Under the pieces are notes generated by a model. It made no database searches and had not been told where the DNA came from. It saw only the letters and a list, made by a program, of their open reading frames with translations. A stretch of 64,000 nucleotides of DNA from Albula goreensis (taxonomy: Eukaryota; Chordata; Actinopteri; Albuliformes; Albulidae), in contig CM040753.1 in NCBI GenBank assembly GCA_022829145.1, positions 6,840,884-6,904,883 of the forward strand. The letters are read 5' to 3'. Below, one piece after another: positions 12,527-27,626 of this stretch. The first letter of the stretch is position 1. Each line of letters starts with the position of its first letter. The translations under genes were made by a program, and so were the position numbers.

Positions 12527-14690
12527 TGTGTGCGCGTGCATGTCTGTGTGAGAGAAAGACAGAGAGAGAAAGGGAGATTTATGCAATGATAAATAGGTAT
12601 TGGTTAAGCTCAGGGTTAGTTGAGACTGACCCTGCTCCATGATGCTGATCTGGGATGTGACCGACTGCAGCTCATTCCTCTCTGAGCTTTGTCTGCCAGA
12701 GAGATTCTTTCACTTCTTGTTTGGTGATAAAGTGGGTCACATTCATATCGTTCTACTCGGAAAATTCTGCATACAAAGGTTTTTGGGTCAGACTGTAGAT
12801 GCTGTATTTGAAACCATATCATCCACCAGTGCTCTCTGCTCTAATACTCACTAAACTATGTAGATCTTTGCTAAACGAAGGAACACTGATCACAGCATGG
12901 CATAACACAAAACAGGAAACAGTATAATTTTTACTTTTTTTGTATCAAGCATTATTGGATAAAATCACTGTAAGTTGTTATTGTTAGATTTTCTTAACTG
13001 TATTAAGAGAAAGATTTATGGGATGTCGGAGAAGATTATGCAGTTCCATAGCAGGTCCCAGGGGTACCGTTGCAGGAGGAAAATTAGGTTAACGCTCCAG
13101 TAAATGGTGTCCTTGGCAGTGAAAAGTACAATAGACTGTACGGCTGACTGCAATGGTGATTCAGAACTGTCATCTGTGGCATTTCGCGCTGACACTAGCC
13201 AAGAGCTGAGCACCTGACGGCCACACAGCCCGCCAGCCAGCGATCCCATAACACGCGCTGAGGGCTGCGTTCTCTCTGTCGAGTACCCATGATCAAAGCT
13301 GGCTTTATCCTGTGTGTGGTCCAGCATGAACGCTATGACCTCATTACTTTTGCCCATTTGTCATCATTCTAAGAAATTACGGGTCATGGCAACCATTAAA
13401 GATTCCATGCCATGGTGATGTCAGATAGTTGGTTTTGTTTTGGTTCTCTGCTTTCATCTCTATGCAGTGTGGCTCAACAAGATCCTGAAGCTCACTCCAA
13501 GTGCAAAATGTTCTGCATATACAGTTTGCAAAAAGATTTATGTAGGAAAGCCCTCAAAATGTTTAATTTTATGGTTGGTAATATGACATAATATTTTGGA
13601 AGTTAGTTGAGGGAACATTCAGAGAAATGCCAGATAAACACACTGAGTCCTAAGAGCCCTGATGAACTTTGGAACAGTAGTAAGACACCAGGAGCGTCAG
13701 GGTTTGAAACTTGGTCGTCTCACAAGTCTTGCTGCTTAGCCTTTGTGGAACCTGCATGTCTATTTTGGAGTGTGAGTTTGGCTGCCAGCAGGGGGGTCAC
13801 TGGAAGGTGAGTGTTCTAATCAAGCAGAGCTGCGTTAGCGTTAGCGCTTACGGTTCTTCCTTACCCTTTCCTTTATTGCCTCCGCGTAAGTCTGAATGAG
13901 CTGGGCTTTGGTGACGTCCACTACTGCAGGATTTAGAGTCGAGTGCAGGGCCTCTGATCCAGGGCCAGCTGTAAGGGGAACGGACAGCTGTCTCAGAGTA
14001 TCTTGCAGAGTTTCCCTTCATTTTGTGGCAGGGTGCAAGGGTAGTAGTTTATGCTAGGAAGCGAAATGTTGGAAAAAATATTGTAAGACATAAGGGCACA
14101 TTTTCTGAGAAAAGAGGGCAAGCCCATGACCTAAAAAATGACCTAATTTATTTATGCAGCGCGCTGTGTGACATTTCTGACGGCAGTTCTGTTTTCTTGT
14201 CGTATGCTGTTGGTGGAGTCCACCAGGACAGCTGATTAGCAGCCTCATACCAGAGTGACAAGATGCAACCCCAATGGAAACATTTGCCTGACAGCTCCTC
14301 TTGCTGCCTTTGAGGTTATTTTTATAAATGAAGTATTAGGTGAATAGATGAACACACACACACAGGCAGCAGAGGGGCTGCAGACTTGTCAGTGGTGGAG
14401 AAAAGTAGGGCATGGTGTTGTGAAGAATATACTGATTTGAATTGTATGGAGTCCTAACACAAGGACCAGGCAGTTGTGTGAATACAGGGTTAACTCACAC
14501 TAGCCTTGAGACATTTCTTTCCTGAAAAATATTTCAGATTATACTCATCTTTTATGTATCACAGGATTCATTGCTCAGTCGACGTGTTTAGCTGAGATAA
14601 TGTTGTTTCAGAGCTTGTGCTGGAAAATGAAGAGCATATGAAGAGCATGGACACTGTGTGAAGTCGCCCTGGGAAGCGTAATATTTTTGT
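12151..14690. other. Non-coding with (TG)n tract
   Basis: A TG-rich microsatellite at 12497-12538 is flanked by degenerate TG. No exon recognised. Confidence 0.5.
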
Positions 14691-14938
14691 AAGTGTGTGT
14701 GTGTGTGCGTGCGTGTGTGTGCATGAGTGGAAATTCATGAAGCAGTCTCCCACAGCTGGGATACACATGGCATCACTGTTTGATTTATTCTGCTCTCGAG
14801 GAAAGGTGAAAGGCACGGCCCATCACATCAACAACCATTTACCTTTCAGAGAACTGTGTGTGTGTGTGAGACTGCGTGTGACTGCGTGTGTTTCTGTGCA
14901 TGTCTGTGTGACTGCGTGTGTTTCTGTGCATGTGTGTA

Positions 14939-15038
<100 letters not shown>

Positions 15039-15290
15039 TACGGGTGGGGAGGGATGGAAAAACTGACTGTCATGATGTCAGAATACTGGATACTGCTTGC
15101 AATGTGCTGGAAAGGATGGAGGCAGAGTGTGAGAGAGTACAACTGTGTGTGTGTGTGTCTGTGTGTGTGTCTGTGTGTGTGTGTTTATCCTCTTCAGTCA
15201 GACAGAGAGGCAGACTGACAGAGAGGCAGTGCGAATGAGTGTGTCAGTAACTGAGCCAGACAGACAGACACACTGTAGCTTTGCTCGCTT

Positions 15291-18200
15291 TCTGATGGTC
15301 TGGAAGAATGAGATTCCCAGCAGTGTCCTGTAGAGCCTGGAACCGTTCCCCCAAATGTAAACTGTGAGGTCGATGCTGGCATATTGCTTTTAGGAACTCT
15401 GAGCTCCTCTTTCGAGGATTCCACTTCCCTACCCTTCCCCCCTGGGGATACAGTGTAATTATGGGTCTGGATTGGCACAGGGACGATTAGCCTTGTCCAC
15501 ATGTGTATCATTCAGACAGAGATGAGGGGCTAATATGGATGATGATTTATCTTCTGTTTATGCTATGGAGGGGGAAAAAGGAAGAGTCTGTCTTTGGCTT
15601 GACATAACCACACTTGTACAAAGTGGACTGTGGAATGAGTGTGATGTCATATGGAAACACTTTTACTTTTTTTTCTTTTTTCTCTTAAAAACCAAAGCCT
15701 TAACGTAGCTTTTTCAAGTTGTATTTGTGTAGATTGTGTACATTCAAATGTGATGTCAGTTAAAAAGGTGAATTTTGAATGCAATTAAAAGTAAATGGTA
15801 CAATTAATTATATATTACATGGCTGCCAAAAATTGTCCATCACATAGTAGGCAATGTAGTAGGCTGGCTTTCCGGGGAGCATTTTGCAGCAGGTTCTTTT
15901 GATCTGGGAATCCAGAGAGCATTGATCTGTTTGTTGCATAGGGGCCAGTAAAACCTATACACCTGTGTATGACTTCAACACACTGCAGCTAGTTTGACAT
16001 TGTCCAAACAATCTGTAACGGTGTCACATACTTGGTAGGCAGTTGACCAAAATTTGAAGTACCACCATGAATTGCAAGATTTAGTACAATATTATCACCA
16101 AAATTAGATTTTGCATGCATAACCTGATTCTTCAAGATCAACACATTTCTAAGGTTTAAATTTGGCACTGATCAGAGTCCAAATGGTTCAGATTGCAGCT
16201 CTGACTTTGTATTGTAATGTAGATCAGGACTCTCAGATGTCACAGAAACAAATGCTCTGGCTTTTGTTTGTAGGTAAAGGTTTTCAAAGCTAACGGTGTT
16301 ACCGAAACCCCGGGCCTGTTTTTATTACTTTATTGAGTATACTGTATGGGAGTCTAAGAGAAGCTTAGACTGCTGTGACTGGCTCTACCACAAAGCATTG
16401 AAGGTGAGGTAAAGTGTGTGAAAGCCAGTGAATGGTGATTGCTGGAGTTTTCCTTTAGTAGACAGTGTGTTCTCTGCAGGAATTCTGGGAACCGAGTGTG
16501 AAACTGCTATTTCATTTCATCACCTCTGAACTTGCCGGCCAGGAGAGCACGGTAGATTGTTTTCACAGGTCATGAAAATGATCTTGAGTTGAACAATGCA
16601 GCACTGTACTGATGTGTTTATAAAGACATCCTCCATCACGCACCATCATCACCTTCAAATGTGTCTCTCTGCCAGAAAAGCACTGATTTTTTTAAATCAT
16701 TTTTGTTCTTGAGCGTGTCAAGAAGGGCTCATTTCTGTTATGTTATGTTTTCTGTTGTAATTCAGTTGACTTCAACCTGTAGTTCTGAGCATTGCAACTC
16801 TAGACTTTTTTTTTCCATCCAAACTACAATGTGATTGGCTCACACAATTCCATATGGTTCAACTCTAACATTGTAAATCCTTTTTAATGAGTTCCCTTTC
16901 ATCATGAATTAGTGACTGATCGCTTAGCCTAAATTTCCTGTTAGCCTCGCTTAGCCTGCCCATTTCCCATAGCTGATTTGGCTGTGCTCCATACTGGAGT
17001 GCCGTTGGGGCAGGAGGTGAACAAACCCACCGAACTGCTGCTTTGTAATGAATCTGTGAGCATCATGTTTGCTGAGTTGGGAAAAACTCAACGGTCACCC
17101 TTGGTTATCTGTCCATTGTTGTGGGTTTAACCGTTTTACCGGCTGTAACCATTTTTTTACGCTATTTTCAAACAAGAATTGGGCAGAATATTGTGTGATA
17201 AATCTTTCCACATCTCCCGTTCCAGTCCTGGAGGTCAGCTAGTTGTATGTTAACTTTTGTTTTCTCTTGAAGTTGCAAAGCCAGTTCAGACCTAAGAAAC
17301 AAGGTGAAGGGAGCCAACTATGTAATCAGCTGTTTTAATTGTTTAGTATTGGGCCGAGTAACAACAAAAACCAAGCAGTCTGTTTTGAGAATGATTGGTA
17401 GGAATGTTAAATCTGAACCCCGGCGGCTGGCAGGGAGCTCTCCAATTGGACGATGAGTCTCTGAAGGCCTGCGGGCTTGTGTCCTTTTAAAGGCAGGCAC
17501 CACAGGCCTCTGGAACTCCAGCTGTCGGGCACTGGAGCTGGGAGGGGCGTGGCCGGCCTTCCTGGAAGCCCGTTGACAGGCCAGTTCAGCAGGAGGTGAC
17601 CCGCACAGCGACATTGCGAGGCCTTGATTGGGGTGGGGGGTGTGTTTTGGATTTGGGTAATCCTCGCCCTGAGTGTGGATTTCTGTGTAGGCCCTAAATA
17701 CTGACAGAAGTGGAGCGGGGCATTCTGGGGACATCCCACTGGGGGCAGCGGAACACCCCACAGCGGGGGGGCGGAGGCCGTGTCCCGTGACCGAGCCAGA
17801 GGATGAGAAACGGTGTAGGATGTACTCATTCTGTCTAATTTTGAGTGTGACGTAGCGGCAGGCACACTAAAAAAATTGTATAAACCTTCTGTATATGCTG
17901 TTACATCATCCAACAGTTAAATATTTTAGCATTTTAGCATTTGTTAATGCTCAGCTGTATAATCTGGACACTACAAGGAACTAACCCTAGTCATTGCTGA
18001 AGGAGATGGCAATATGTTGGTAATCTTATCTATCAAAAGATATAAAGTCAGAGCGGTCTTGAATATTATAAAGTAAATATAAAATCAAATATCACTCCTC
18101 ATACAGGTCTCATTGGTGGCTCATTCACCATTATAAAAAGCACAGTATAAAAGTTTATTGTAAAAATAAAGAGCATCAAATTCTCTCACGATAGGGAGCA

Positions 18201-20275
18201 GTTTTTGATTTCCAGCTCCACCTTCTCACTGCTCTGGCTCATTCAGCATTATTCTCTGTCCTTTACAATATAATCATCCTCTTTACTTATTGCCATTGGG
18301 CATGTGGAGCAAATTACTGGGAAAATGCTAGAAAATTGCTTTGATAATTTCCTGGACAGGTTGTAGTGTTGCGCAATGTCACTTTTTTTTTTGCTTAAGA
18401 TGGTGTCTAAGCTCAGAGTTTATAATGGGACCTAATTGTGTGAAATTGTCTCCATGCCTGTTTCTTGGTTGGAGTCACCAGCAAACTGACTCCTCTCAGA
18501 TTCCCCTGTAAGCGGATTGGCTGACATGGTGGACTCTGTGAACTGGGCGCTTTCTGTGTGATTGGTAGATAAGGCAACATATGCTGAGTGTTTTTGGCTT
18601 GAACCATCCATGTATCCAACTGTGAGGAGGAAACCACAGCGTTCCAAGCATTCTCCAGTTCTTCTGATTCAGACGCGTCACCACTTATTTCCTACATTTT
18701 TGGTTCACATACTTTATGGTGCCCAGCCAGCCAGGAGCAGTCACTAAAGACTGATGAGATGTATAATGTTAATTAGTTAGACCCCTGTCTTTTGTTGGCA
18801 AGCTCGAGCTGGTTGTAGCCTCGCCGATGCAGATATCTGTCTATGGCCGGCAATGACGAGGTTGGAGCTCGAGCACTCAGTCACAGGGCTCACAGCTGCG
18901 CCATGCACATGTGTCTCTGCTGCGTGCCTGTGCACGTTGGATACATCAGTGCAGCAGACGATCCTGCTATACGATTTGACATTAAGTGCTTTGCCGGCAG
19001 TTGCCAGTGATGGACATGCTGGGGCGATGTGCCCATCAGAGATGGACGGAATGCCAGCCGCCCCATGCCGCTGCCCGGGCTTGTGCAGAATGTTGGCTCC
19101 AGCACTGAGGCTTCTGGAATCTGCATGTTGTGTCTTTGTATTGATTGAGGGTGCTCAGAAGCTTTTTCTCTGTCATCAGGAAGATGTTTGCATGTGCTAC
19201 AGATTTCAGTCGTCGCCTCCTCCGAACTGGGACCGGTTTCAGAGGTCACAGCCATTTTCCCTTGGACCGCGTCTGTGATGTTTCCAAACGGCTCATGGCT
19301 GCCTATTGTCGGTTTCATAATAGCTCCCCAGTTGAAAAGCTGTGACCCCAGAGTCGTGCTTGAGCGGTGCGAGGCCTACATAGCAGACAGGCCTTTGGTC
19401 TGGCGGACTAAGAGCGGGGCAGGAGAGGGGGAGCGATGTGCACGCGGCTCCAGCTGTGAGCTCTCTTTAGCTGAAGACCTCGGCCTGGACACCCAGCCCC
19501 AGGTTAATGGCTTCACCAGCTGCATTCGGTCTCATAGAGAGATGCGTTTGTGCTCCAGCCTGCCTCCGCTGGATCACTGTCTGTTGACCCAAAGCCCCAT
19601 CCCTGGTCCGGCCTCTTTGTCTGCAGACAGGCGAGGCCCTTTCAGAGGGCCAGCGATATGGAATCTGATCGGCGGGGGCTTTCAGTTTCCACGTGGCTGC
19701 CGAGTTTTTCCCTAAACAAACACAAACAGATCGAGTGAGTGAGAATGAGGGGGAGAGAGAGAGAGAGGGAGGGAGGGAGGGAGCGCTTAGGAAGGCAGGC
19801 TGAGTGGAAACAAGACTGGGAATGTACTGCCAATAAAATGGGTGTGACATTCTGTGCACTTCAAAGCACGTCGAGCTGTCATGTGTCCTGCGTTCACATG
19901 GGCGTGGGGAGGGGAAAATAAATCTCTCATGCAAAGTTGTTGTTCCATGCCATAGTACTTTTTGGATACATATTTTGCACAAGCATTCTAATGGTAGTTA
20001 GAATTTTATGGATTATGCTCACACAGCTGTAAAATTACAGTTCAGTTGCTTTACCCAGTGAAAGTGGACATGCTTTAATGTGGCCTTATTAATCATTGTA
20101 CTTTGCATACATGTGACATCGACATTTATTCAGATTTAATCTAAAAGGGCAGCTGCTGCAGACATTCTTGTGCAGGACTGGCTTGTCTTAGAAACAGTTT
20201 GATACAGAGCAGACTCCTCCATCTGGATCTCTCAACAGCAGTGCTGGACTATGTGAGCATGTGTACACCTGTGTG
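15291..20275. other. Non-coding
   Basis: No exon supported. GC is higher around 17400-17800 and 18840-19720, with only spurious frames. A GA-rich purine tract lies at 19741-19786. Confidence 0.5.
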
Positions 20276-20276
20276 C

Positions 20277-20389
<113 letters not shown>

Positions 20390-20399
20390 AATGTGTACA

Positions 20400-22450
20400 C
20401 TACTAACGTGGATGGATGACAGATGTGAGGGAGGACAGGTTCATTACTGTATTCACACCCACATCGCAAGCATCAACTCATTAGTTCATGTCGCTGCATT
20501 CTAACTCCACTAAGTGGAAATTAACAATAAAAACTGATATGAAATGATATTCAAGTATGCTACTTGCACACATAATTCGGTCATTGAGGAGTAATGCAAC
20601 AAATTATAAGAAACGAGGGCTCCTTGTTGCTCATTCATGACACTGTTACATTAAAGTAAACAACTGAGTGGGAACCCTGTGGCTCATTTCAGCCATAATC
20701 TTTACACATAAGCAGAGACTGCGCATTGCACAGCAGAAACTCTGCAGTTTCCCGTCATGTTACTGTCTCCTCCGCTTACTGAGGGTGTTTAGGAAGATGG
20801 GGTGTCTGTGTGTTGTCATTCTGTAAGGGGAGTTTAGAATGTCTGTGTTCCTTTATGACATCATGAGCTCAGTGCCACCAAGCGCAGCCATATGTCCTTC
20901 CCGTGTTGCTTAAACAGAATATCAGTGCTGAGGAGACAGAAGACTGGTCCTATCAAGTTAACACTTTCCCTGTGCTATTGGGTTGCCCAATCTTCATATC
21001 TTTTTTTCTGTGATTGCTTAAGTTCTCTAGTAAATATTACACTATGTAAATGTATATGTTTAGATGCACAAACTACTGTTTAATGAAACGAACCAAACCT
21101 TTATTTCATCTGCTGTCAGTTTTTGTGCCTGTGATTTTACTGCAGTAATTTCACTTTAAAGGACAATGATATTGTCCTTGTCCATACTCCTGCTGTGGTA
21201 ATGGATGGCACAGTAAACCAAAGGAGAGTGTGCGTGCATGTGTGTGAGCATGTGTGCGTCTGTGTGTGTGTGTGTGTATCGTCCTCCTTGTTGTAAGGTC
21301 TGCGATTGAAGGACATGCAAAAAGTCTGCAGACACGCCCCGTTTACCTTAAATTGCATTCCTTCCGGGGGGCCTCCAAGTGGTTCACTGAGAGCCCCTCT
21401 TATCTGGATTTATTTTGGGTCCAGGCAGGGGGTCTGCTGGGAGGAGGGAGGGGGTTATCTCAGTTTACCTATTTGTAGCAGTGTTTTTGAAAAGAAGGAC
21501 TCCACACAACGGCAGGTCTGTTTTGAAACCGTATATTTACGAGGACCCGGAGGCAGACTGACACCGTCGCCTTCGGGGGCTGCTGACAGGGGTAATGTAT
21601 GTGCCCTGAGGCCTTGCCAAAAGGTGTGCCTGAGAGGGCAACGGGGGCACGAGGGGAGTGCGTGGAGGTAAACACTGGGTGACCTCTCACAGAGGCACTC
21701 TGCTCACATGTTGCCTTATTTGGAGAGGGCACTGAGAGAGGTGGATGGGGATGGAAGCTGACTGTGTACAAGCCAATGGAGAAGCAGCAGTGTGTCTGTC
21801 TGTCTGTCTGTCTGTGTATCTGTGCATCTATGTGTCTGTGAGTGTGTGTGTGTGTGTTTGGTATGTCTGTGTAAGGGATTGTGCATGAAGCAGTGGCAGG
21901 GTTTGTGTCTGTGTAAAAATGTTAAGGAGAGAATGTGTATTTGTCTCTATCTGCCAGGGTCAGTGGCTGTGTTTCTGAAGGAGAGAATGTGCATGCATGT
22001 ACATCTTGCTGTTCTGGAGGATGTGTTTGTGTCTGTGTGAGAACATGGATCCTTGTATCTGTGTGGGCACTGTGTTAAAGAATGTATGTGTGTCTTTCAG
22101 CACCCATATGCAATGGGGATGACAACCTTTTTAATGTTCATTCAGCACCATTTATTCTAGACTTTTCTGTCCTTCAGTCAGAGCTTGCAGAGACTTTATC
22201 TCTTATCCCTCTCAACCCCCAACTCTCGCCTGAACTAATGGGTCCCCAGTGAGGGGGACCAAAGTGGTCCTCCGTGTGTGCAGGGACGACTCAGCCAAAA
22301 TCTCATGACTGGTGAATCATTAAATTGCCAAAAAGATGGATATCTTTCCTCCAGGACACTGTAAATCTGAGCTTCCTTTTGAGAGAAACCCATTTTGGTG
22401 GACAGTTTAAGGAAACCTGTAGAGAAAGTTCCACCCCCCCAAAATGATTT
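20400..22450. other. Non-coding; short TG and (TCTG)n tracts
   Basis: TG at about 21239-21278 and a (TCTG)n run at about 21795-21815. No gene recognised. Confidence 0.5.
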
Positions 22451-22454
22451 TCCA

Positions 22455-22600
22455 AACTGTGTGACATAGGGGTTTAGAACGTGGGCCTGAAACCATAAGG
22501 TTGCAGGTTCAATTCCCAAGTGTACCATTGCGCTATTGAGCAAAGCACTTGGCCTGAGCCGATTCAGTAAATATCCAGCTGTATAAAGGGGACAGTTTTT
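22455..22600 (+). mobile_element. tRNA-derived SINE
   Basis: The segment has a polymerase III B-box-like ggttcaattcc (22506-22516) within gaaaccataaggttgcaggt. It is followed by ttgagcaaagcacttggcctg and cagtaaatatccagctgtat, in the same order as a SINE common in teleost genomes. A T-run starts near 22605. No flanking duplication could be defined. It looks moderately old. Confidence 0.75.
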
Positions 22601-22609
22601 AAATTTTTT

Positions 22610-25600
22610 TTTTTTTAATTTCCAAATAAAAAAGCCAATCCAGGATAACGCTATCCGCCAAGCTAATAAATAACAGCCGAGAGATTGTTATTGTCATTAT
22701 TGTTGCTGCTGCTCTTGTTGTTCCTGCTGCTTGCAGTAATTTTAACTTTCAAGGTAAAGGTTTTAGATATGGTTTATTGTAAGCCAGGAAGTTATTTTTA
22801 ATACGGTGTAAATCCCTATTGTGTGAGCCTGTTGCAGGTACAGTATGTACCATATAGTAAGGGCTGCGCTGACATAATTTCTTTTTAAAGGCTTATGTTG
22901 CATTCAGGCACATTTGCTTTGTCCTCAGAGAACTCTGGAGCCTAAGCAGTGGCTGTTTGTGATTATGAAAACAGGTCAGTCTTTTCTGAGATCATCAGGC
23001 ACAGTGCAGCAGGTATTCGGCACAGCCAAGCAGATGCAGGTGGGGTTATTTTCATGGGGTTAAACTTTGAAAGGTCTATGTTCCTTCTCCCTGTCATTGC
23101 ATTTGGCTGTGGTTGAGTCTACATAGGTACCACTCAAGAGTTTATCTGAGCTCCTGAACATGAGAGACACGCTCTGGCTCGTTGTCCCTTCTCCTGGCAC
23201 ATGTAGCCCACTTCCTCTGAGCGGTAACTAGTGTTTCCACCCGTCCCAGTTTTTATGGGATTGCATCCTCTGGCCAGGAATGTGTTCAGAAAGTTCCAGC
23301 TTTTGACCAGTTCTGATCCAGAGTTCTGTTCTTTATTTAGTGTGAAGTCATACGGAACGTTGCACAAAAAGATGTGTCTCTGCTCAACCAATTTTGCCAC
23401 ACAGTCTCACAAACCCCCGATATCAACAAGACAGGTGACGCCTCTGGCAGTAATGCAGTGCTGTCACATGATCCGACGTGCTCCGGTCACACTAAGATCC
23501 TCTGTTTTTCCAGAAAGTCTTATCATCTGCTGTATCATTCTGGCATTTTGTGTGAATTCACAGTGAAACGCAAAGTGACAGCTTTGGCTAAAACATGTTA
23601 GCTAATGGCTCCCCTAGCGGGGCTCTCGTGGGTAAGAGGGGGCTGCCAGGAGCATAGGCCGAGCCCTATCGCTAGGGCATCTCTGTTTGGGGTCTGGACC
23701 ATGTCATCTGTCCATGAGTCCACTGCAGAGGGATGCAGTTGGCTCCATTTTACTGAGATAGGTTCATCATAAGCGTTATTTTTCATGGGCAAAATTTGGC
23801 TGAAATATCTCACTCCCAATGCTAGATGTAAGAGACTTCTCATAAAAAGAGGGTTTTTTCCAAAAGTTATCAACATAAGAATCTATATTCGGATGGAGAC
23901 ATTCCATTTCTTTCTTGTTGTTATCCCTGTGGCTTGTATTATGGAATGGAGGTCATTTTTGTAGTGATACTAGGAACAGTGTGTGAGCCTTGTGTTTTGT
24001 TGAATAAGGATGCATTGCATGTTGTTGAACTTTCACCTGAAATTGGTGATAAGGTTTACATTTTTGTAATAACAAAGACTTTTTTGGAGAGGTCGCCCTA
24101 GAGAGCGAGCTGCCTGGTTGCCAAGTGTTGTGACCTTTGGTTTAATCGGTCCCTGATCTCCTCTAATTCCTTCTGCAGGCCTCCACGCTCTCTGTGTCAG
24201 TGAGCATGTAATGAGAAATTGACACCTGTTTGATTTGAATGCTTTGGAAATGGTTTGGATTAAGAGAATGAAGAAAACCCCTCCCCTTTGGTTGTGTCTG
24301 GTGTTCCCCGTTGCTCTGTGACGGTAGCTGCAGCACATGGCAACACGTAACTTTAGAGAGCGAAAATTTAGTCGGCCACTGTTGGGACTTGTCTGTCTGT
24401 CATTGTCAGGGAGGGTTATTTTTAAGAGAGCGGCTCTGTTCGGGAGGGCTCTGCTGTTACCCCTTGGTCATAATCTCAACTGCCTTCCTGTTCCTGCATA
24501 AGAGGAATGCCAAGAGCATGTTCCCACAAACAAAGGTTGCCGAACGGCTTCAGAGACTGCTAGAGGCGGAATGTGGTTTAATACGTTCAACAGCATGCTG
24601 TTTATTTTCCAAGGTAATGACAGAGAAGAGGGTTACAGTCTTCAGTGCGGACTTGCATTAAGGTATTTGTACAGTACAGCAGGAGAATGGGAGCCAGAGT
24701 CCGCCATTCCCTGGCCCACTTGAAAGACTCAACACCACATTCCTGGACTGACGGCTTTCAGCCCCACTCCCCTTTAGGGCTACATGGCAGTCTGTTTCAA
24801 AAAGATAAAGAGAACTGAATTTTAAGTGTGAAACTGGCAACAATGCATTGTGGGTAATGGCACAGAAATAACTGCTGGTTATGGGAATCGGGTGCTCCCA
24901 TTTCTTGTTGTACTGGCAAGATCCCACCACCAGGGGCAGTACAGGTAAACAGGTGTGGGTTAGAACAATCCTGGGAGAAAGGTGTGTGGAAGATTGTGGC
25001 CTGTAAGTTGTTTATAAAGAGTCTAAACACTGCTTACCATTGACTGTTCCAGTGCCTTTTAAATTTCGGGTAAACACATCCAGTGATGGTTGGAATGAGA
25101 TTTCAGGAACCCTGTTTGGGTGGAGCTACACCAGTTGTCAATCACTGACTTGCCAGGACCAATCAAAAATGTGTCTCTCCACAGACAGTGTGGTCATTGT
25201 TCCAAATCACTGATTGATGCTATATGGTTGCTCTTAACATTTTGTAGTCTCATCCACCCATTACTAATGACACCTGTCTCAAGAAAATAAAAATGGATAG
25301 TATGATATTGTAATAGTATCCGGAAATGTCTGCTATAGGCACATTTCTAATATAAAATAATTCGTATTGGATGGTGCCTGGCTCTTTAAAACATTTTTTT
25401 TTTGTTCAACAGAAATGTCTATGGAGCCCAATGATTACTATAGCCAGCTACTTTTATTTGAAGATCAAGGTGCCCCCTGAGCTTAGATCAGACGGATCTT
25501 TACACATTACGAGCTGTACTTGCTCGGTCTGTGTGTTCCAACCCTTTGTGTACCCTGGCGATGGTTGCCATGGTGAGAGACCTCGCGGGTCAGGTTTTGT

Positions 25601-26930
25601 CACAGCGGCGATGGCCAGTGTCTGACCTCTTTTTTTTTTTTTTTTTCTTCTTCTGTGGTTTTATGTGCTGCAGACCACTGATGTAATGAGATTATGCAAC
25701 CCCAGAAACTTGCATGACCTTTTCACTCCTGTCTGCAGCCAGTCAAAAATGTCAAAATATTCATCACCATGTATTATGTTATTGCATTTTCATTTTATCA
25801 AGACACATCAGCCTTTTTGTATGTCCAGACTTGTATACCAGTTTTCATGCACTTTAGTGGCCTGTGAAAACCAAGTAATATAAGTGGGGAGGGGGGGATC
25901 TCTCTCTCTTCAGATGTGGTTTAAGTGCTACCGCCCATTGAGAAGATTCACCACAGAGGTCTGTTTCAGAAGGGTTAGTGTACACAGGTGAAGTAATGGG
26001 CTGCGGTTGAGGTTTTGGCGTGAGAGTGAGGACTGGAATGTGTTTCTTACCCTTGCTACACTCTGCCTGTTGTGTGTATGTGTTTTTTTTTTTTTTTTTT
26101 TTTTTTGTGGGGGGAAGGGGTGGCTACACCCCTAGATGAAGTCACAACAGAAGCACTCCAGAGCCCGTCAGCCCCAATCAGTCCAGCGGGTGTCGGCCTG
26201 ACCCCCTTTCGAAGTAACTGGCTGCAGACTTTCGCTGCATTCTCTGCTCTTAGGACTCGCGTAGTAAATCTCACGACGTCAGATCAAAGCTGGAAGTGCG
26301 GTCGTGTCCCGCTTCTCCACTGTGTCAGTGCTTTCTCTTAACTCTGCTCAACAGCCCAGAAGGCAGAAATATTTTTAGATCGATTCACCTGGAAAGAGCA
26401 GAAAATGAAAAAAATAATAAAAAAAAAAAAACATCTGAGCTGATTAGAGAAGCTTTAGTGCTGTGAAGCTCCTTAGAAAATGTATTGAAACCTGAAATAG
26501 TTTCTAAATAAAACCCATTCTGTCATGTCATAAAAGATTGTGCAATATGCATGTGATCCTCCGCTGTCACTTCTCCTTTTACAGATTCTCCACGGCTTTA
26601 CCGCAGGGACGTTTGCTTGTTTTGTGTAGTCATTGGTGTGATATCATTGTTAAAACAAACTTTATGGTCACAGTCCAGAACTTTTTATTTTGATTTGTAT
26701 GGAGGGGTTAGAGAGAGAACAACACCAGGTCTGTGCAAAAGGACTGACGGGGACATGATGGTGATTATTAATTTGGCACGGCATGCAATGTTGTCGTTTT
26801 ACTTTTGAAATCCCTGCAAGTTCAGGCAGTTCTGCGGTCATGATGTAAATCTTGTGAGATTTTAAGTTTGGAGGTTTGAAAATTTGTCATCTGGATGAAC
26901 TGGAATGTCTTGCTACATATGGAGATCTTT
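22610..26930. other. Non-coding
   Basis: T-runs at 25629-25646 and 26082-26106. No exon or further repeat family recognised. Confidence 0.5.
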
Positions 26931-26935
26931 CTCTT

Positions 26936-26937
<2 letters not shown>

Positions 26938-26970
<33 letters not shown>
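26938..26970. repeat. (TG)n microsatellite
   Basis: About 33 bp of TG followed by GA repeats. Confidence 0.93.
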
Positions 26971-26981
<11 letters not shown>

Positions 26982-27353
26982 CAAAGCTATGCTAAAATTC
27001 TGTCTGTAAATCATGCTTTTTTTTTTAGTTTTCTTTTTAACGGTGTTCCTTTTTGGCTTCTGCTGGGATGGCCGAACTGTTTAACATAATGATACGATTA
27101 GTCAGAGTGGGTCCTCTGGCTGGCTCGCAGCTGATTTTGCGTTCCCTTTTTCGCACTCCCTCTCCCAGTCTCGCTCTCTCCCCCCTCTCTCTTCCTCTCT
27201 CCCTCCCTCTTCACATCTCTCTCTCTTATTGGAGGTATTACTTGCACTTTCACTCGTCTTTTTCGTATTACTAAGAGATAAGTGGAAATTTTTTTTTAGC
27301 TCCCTGGAGAGGAGGGATATTTCTCCCCTATTTCTTTAGTGCTCAGCAGCCTT

Positions 27354-27354
<1 letters not shown>

Positions 27355-27430
<76 letters not shown>
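27355..27430. repeat. (TG)n microsatellite upstream of the svil promoter
   Basis: Two TG tracts split by a short T insertion (27388-27390). They lie about 250 bp from the CpG-rich promoter. Confidence 0.95.
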
Positions 27431-27432
<2 letters not shown>

Positions 27433-27626
27433 TGGGCTCGGGGGGTGTGTAACCTGTCCAAGGGCATTGCTTCTGGGCTGCGCTGTTCTGTGCTCTGCTC
27501 CTGAGCATGGAGAGACGCCCCAGCCTCCAGCACGAGCAGAGAGCTTCCTCTGCCTCTCTGCACTGAATCTGCCTCAGTATAACACTGGGCCTAATTTCTG
27601 CCTGTAATCTGATTAGGTGAGGGCTG

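Noticed and set aside
17318-17913. Minus-strand frames of 147 and 168 codons
   Set aside because: No homology recognised and no codon-like pattern; GC-rich chance frames.
19188-19982. Overlapping frames of 175 (plus) and 171 (minus) codons
   Set aside because: Locally GC-rich non-coding sequence with few stops; neither strand shows a known motif or splice structure.
22235-22543. 102-codon minus-strand frame
   Set aside because: Runs through the tRNA-derived SINE.
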